From Chitinophaga pinensis (lineage in GTDB: Bacteria > Bacteroidota > Bacteroidia > M30B66): 6,970 nucleotides of DNA. Shown here in pieces: positions 5,547-6,970 of the stretch. How positions within the stretch are numbered: position 1 is the first letter of the stretch; the number at the start of each line of letters is the position of its first letter. The stretch spans positions 1 to 6,970 of the forward strand of contig CALQRR010000086.1 of the NCBI GenBank assembly GCA_943333015.1, in the 5' to 3' direction. Position numbers and translations under genes: made by a program. The notes below the pieces were generated by a model. That model was not told where the DNA came from and did not search any database. It saw only the letters and a list, made by a program, of their open reading frames with translations.

Positions 5547-6296
5547 ACGGGATTGCATTTTTTTCAAATCTTCGGGTGTATCTACACTCCAACTCTCATG
5601 TTCACTCAGGGCGGTCATGATGCGGTAACCGTTTTCAATCCAGCGTAATTGCTCGAGTTTTTCGGTTAATTCTAAAAATGATGGTGGGAGTTGGGCAATC
5701 TTCAGCAAGGTGTTAGCCCGGTAACCATACAAACCAATATGTTGAAAATGAGCCGTCAAATCAGGTAAACTTCCCTGTGTGGCATCGCGCTCAAATGGAA
5801 TAGGCAACCGGCTGAAATACAGTCCATATCCATTCACATCCCGCACCACCTTAATCATATTAGGGTTGAGCACGTCTTCACCATGCGAAAATCTGCGCAG
5901 CAATGTTCCTAACTCCACCGCCTGATCGTCAAAACATCGACACAAGACATCAATCTGCCCTGGATCAATAAACGGTTCATCTCCCTGAATATTAATCACC
6001 ACCGCATCCGCCGGAACGGCATCTCCCAATAGCCGGATCACCTCCGCACACCGATCCGTTCCACTGGGATGTTCCATAGAAGTCATCACCACCTCACCCC
6101 CAAAGGAGCGCACCTCGGCTTCAATACGAGCATCGTCGGTTGCTACTATAACGCGCTGCAACAACTTACTTTGGAGCGCCTGCTCCACCACACGGCGAAT
6201 CATCGTTTTTCCAAGAATTTCAACAAGCGGCTTACCGGGAAAGCGGCTACTGGCATACCGGGCGGGAATGATCCCGATGTAATGGGGCGTTTGCAT
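5538..6296 (-). CDS. kdsB: 3-deoxy-manno-octulosonate cytidylyltransferase (CMP-Kdo synthetase)
   Basis: KdsB activates Kdo with CTP to give CMP-Kdo plus pyrophosphate (EC 2.7.7.38), the sugar donor for the inner core of lipopolysaccharide; it is a cytoplasmic enzyme. At 252 residues it has the normal family length. The N-terminal nucleotide-binding signature IIPARYASSRFPGKPL occupies residues 9-24. VATDD (51-55), EHPSGTDR (75-82) and the metal-binding NIQGDEP (D106) follow, and the second metal aspartate is in SVDTPEDL (D239). YFSRLPIPF (160-168) and the HIGLYGYR segment (186-193) are also typical. All key residues are present and the frame is intact. The ATG at 6294-6296 is preceded by TATATTTG at 5 nt. 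Downstream lies the HU-SPOR gene, 26 bp away, which appears to have its own promoter, so co-transcription may be only partial. Confidence 0.96.
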   Translation of the reverse strand: MQTPHYIGIIPARYASSRFPGKPLVEILGKTMIRRVVEQALQSKLLQRVIVATDDARIEAEVRSFGGEVVMTSMEHPSGTDRCAEVIRLLGDAVPADAVVINIQGDEPFIDPGQIDVLCRCFDDQAVELGTLLRRFSHGEDVLNPNMIKVVRDVNGYGLYFSRLPIPFERDATQGSLPDLTAHFQHIGLYGYRANTLLKIAQLPPSFLELTEKLEQLRWIENGYRIMTALSEHESWSVDTPEDLKKMQSRFV

Positions 6297-6300
6297 GGTT

Positions 6301-6336
6301 CAAATATACAGGACAATGTCAGTTCTTGCACGCAAA
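6301..6336 (-). promoter_or_regulatory. Promoter of kdsB (TATATTTG at -7)
   Basis: TATATTTG (minus strand, 6308-6301) matches TAnnTTTG exactly and ends 4 nt before the kdsB ATG. A TTTG at 6336-6333 is a possible -33 box, but its 24-nt spacing is longer than usual. The 145-bp divergent gap to the next gene contains no ORF of note. Confidence 0.55.
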
Positions 6337-6363
6337 CGATCTCTCCTGAAAACTTACATGGAC

Positions 6364-6371
6364 GTATCTTT
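6364..6371 (+). promoter_or_regulatory. Possible -7 element (TATCTTTT) for the rightmost gene
   Basis: TATCTTTT differs from TAnnTTTG at the last base and would give a leader of about 60 nt before the ATG at 6442. No -33 box is visible. This is the weakest promoter call in the window. Confidence 0.2.
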
Positions 6372-6441
6372 TCAAAAACAGATGCGGTATAGGGATGCAT
6401 GAAACAGCCTTCGACATTATCAATTTCTAATCCTTCCGGTG

Positions 6442-6970
6442 ATGAAAAAATGGCTGATTCCTTCCGCTCTCATTGTGGCTTCCATTGCGGTTGCACAAAA
6501 CCCTCTGCTCGAAGACACTAAAACCTGGTCCTGTTACGGGGATTATTTCTTCCTGAATGTGAAGTACCAACTCGGCGGCGACACCCTGATGAATGGAAAA
6601 ACATTCCGCAAAGTACTCGCACATGGCAGCAGTGTTCCGTTCAACTTTCATCCCGACAGTGCACAGTATAAATCCGCGCTCCGCGAACAGGACGGCAAAG
6701 TCTGGGTGGTTGAAAAAGGTTTTATCACCGAACAGCTTCTCTACAACTTCACAAAAAACACGGGCGATACCATTCGCTTTTACAGGCCTATTGGTGATTT
6801 CAACCAGGGCGTGTTGCCGCAGTACGTGGTTGGGAAAGTGTATAAAACCAATACCGTTGTCTTAAACGGCATTCCCCGCAAACGGCTATATATCCATGAT
6901 CCGAATATGGTGGACATGCTGCCGGCTCAAGCACTGAGTCAACTCGACCCGCAAGCCGATGTCTGGATTG
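6442..6970 (+). CDS. Secreted protein of unknown function; 3' part cut off by window edge
   Basis: An open frame of 176 codons runs from the ATG at 6442 off the right edge. Residues 1-18 (MKK, then a hydrophobic core ending in VAVA) are a clear Sec signal peptide, with cleavage likely just before QNP. The visible mature part has W-S-C-YGDYFF, KYQLGGDTLMNGKTFRKV and later TGDTIRFYRPIGDF. The GDT-x-x-NGK-x-[YF]-x-K pattern is common in secreted Bacteroidota proteins, which often end in a type IX secretion sorting domain; the C-terminus is not visible, so this cannot be checked here. No enzymatic motif is recognised. It is divergent from kdsB. No Shine-Dalgarno sequence precedes the start, as is normal for the phylum. 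Confidence 0.8.
   Translation, partial: MKKWLIPSALIVASIAVAQNPLLEDTKTWSCYGDYFFLNVKYQLGGDTLMNGKTFRKVLAHGSSVPFNFHPDSAQYKSALREQDGKVWVVEKGFITEQLLYNFTKNTGDTIRFYRPIGDFNQGVLPQYVVGKVYKTNTVVLNGIPRKRLYIHDPNMVDMLPAQALSQLDPQADVWI

Noticed and set aside
5512..5592. 27-residue N-terminal extension of the HU-SPOR protein
   Set aside because: It would overlap kdsB by 55 bp, contains the TATATTTG promoter, and the family normally starts a short distance before the HDCIILPSFGG segment.

Overview
The window looks like chromosomal DNA from a Gram-negative member of the Bacteroidota, most likely a Flavobacteriales-type lineage. Four things point there. Several genes are preceded by the Bacteroidota -7 promoter element TAnnTTTG at very short distance, and no convincing Shine-Dalgarno sequences are seen. 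There is a Kdo-activating enzyme, so LPS is made. One protein fuses a CCDC81-type prokaryotic HU domain to a SPOR domain. The envelope proteins have typical Bacteroidota signal peptides. The genus cannot be named from the sequence. No mobile element, CRISPR array, rRNA or tRNA was seen.

Layout from left to right. Positions 1-1127 (minus strand) hold two tandem secreted paralogs. The upstream one (321-1127) carries a small beta-rich N-terminal domain and a probable outer-membrane beta-barrel. Its stop overlaps the start of a second gene (322-324) in an ATGA junction, and that second gene runs off the left edge. A strong Rho-independent terminator at 1264-1296 ends the next transcript, the glutamate dehydrogenase gene (1315-2739, minus). 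Upstream of it is a hotdog acyl-CoA thioesterase (2939-3460, minus) with a near-leaderless promoter. A minus-strand-only terminator hairpin lies just behind that promoter (3501-3527). hemJ (3684-4220, plus) is divergent from the thioesterase gene and convergent with the HU-SPOR gene (4528-5511, minus). The 307-bp convergent gap contains three inverted repeats and a sequence that resembles an interspersed structured element of Bacteroidota. kdsB (5538-6296, minus) lies upstream of the HU-SPOR gene, which appears to have its own promoter overlapping the kdsB 3' end. Divergent from kdsB, a secreted protein gene begins at 6442 and runs off the right edge.

The content is mostly housekeeping and envelope biology: Kdo activation for LPS, septal peptidoglycan or chromosome-linked envelope function (HU-SPOR), heme synthesis (HemJ), acyl-CoA turnover and nitrogen/carbon exchange (GDH). 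The genes form short, mostly independent transcription units rather than one pathway operon. I see no clear new multi-gene defence or metabolic system. The points most worth a second look are the convergent-gap element, the HU-TM-SPOR protein, the coupled paralog pair whose second member is cut by the window edge, and the orphan minus-strand terminator.
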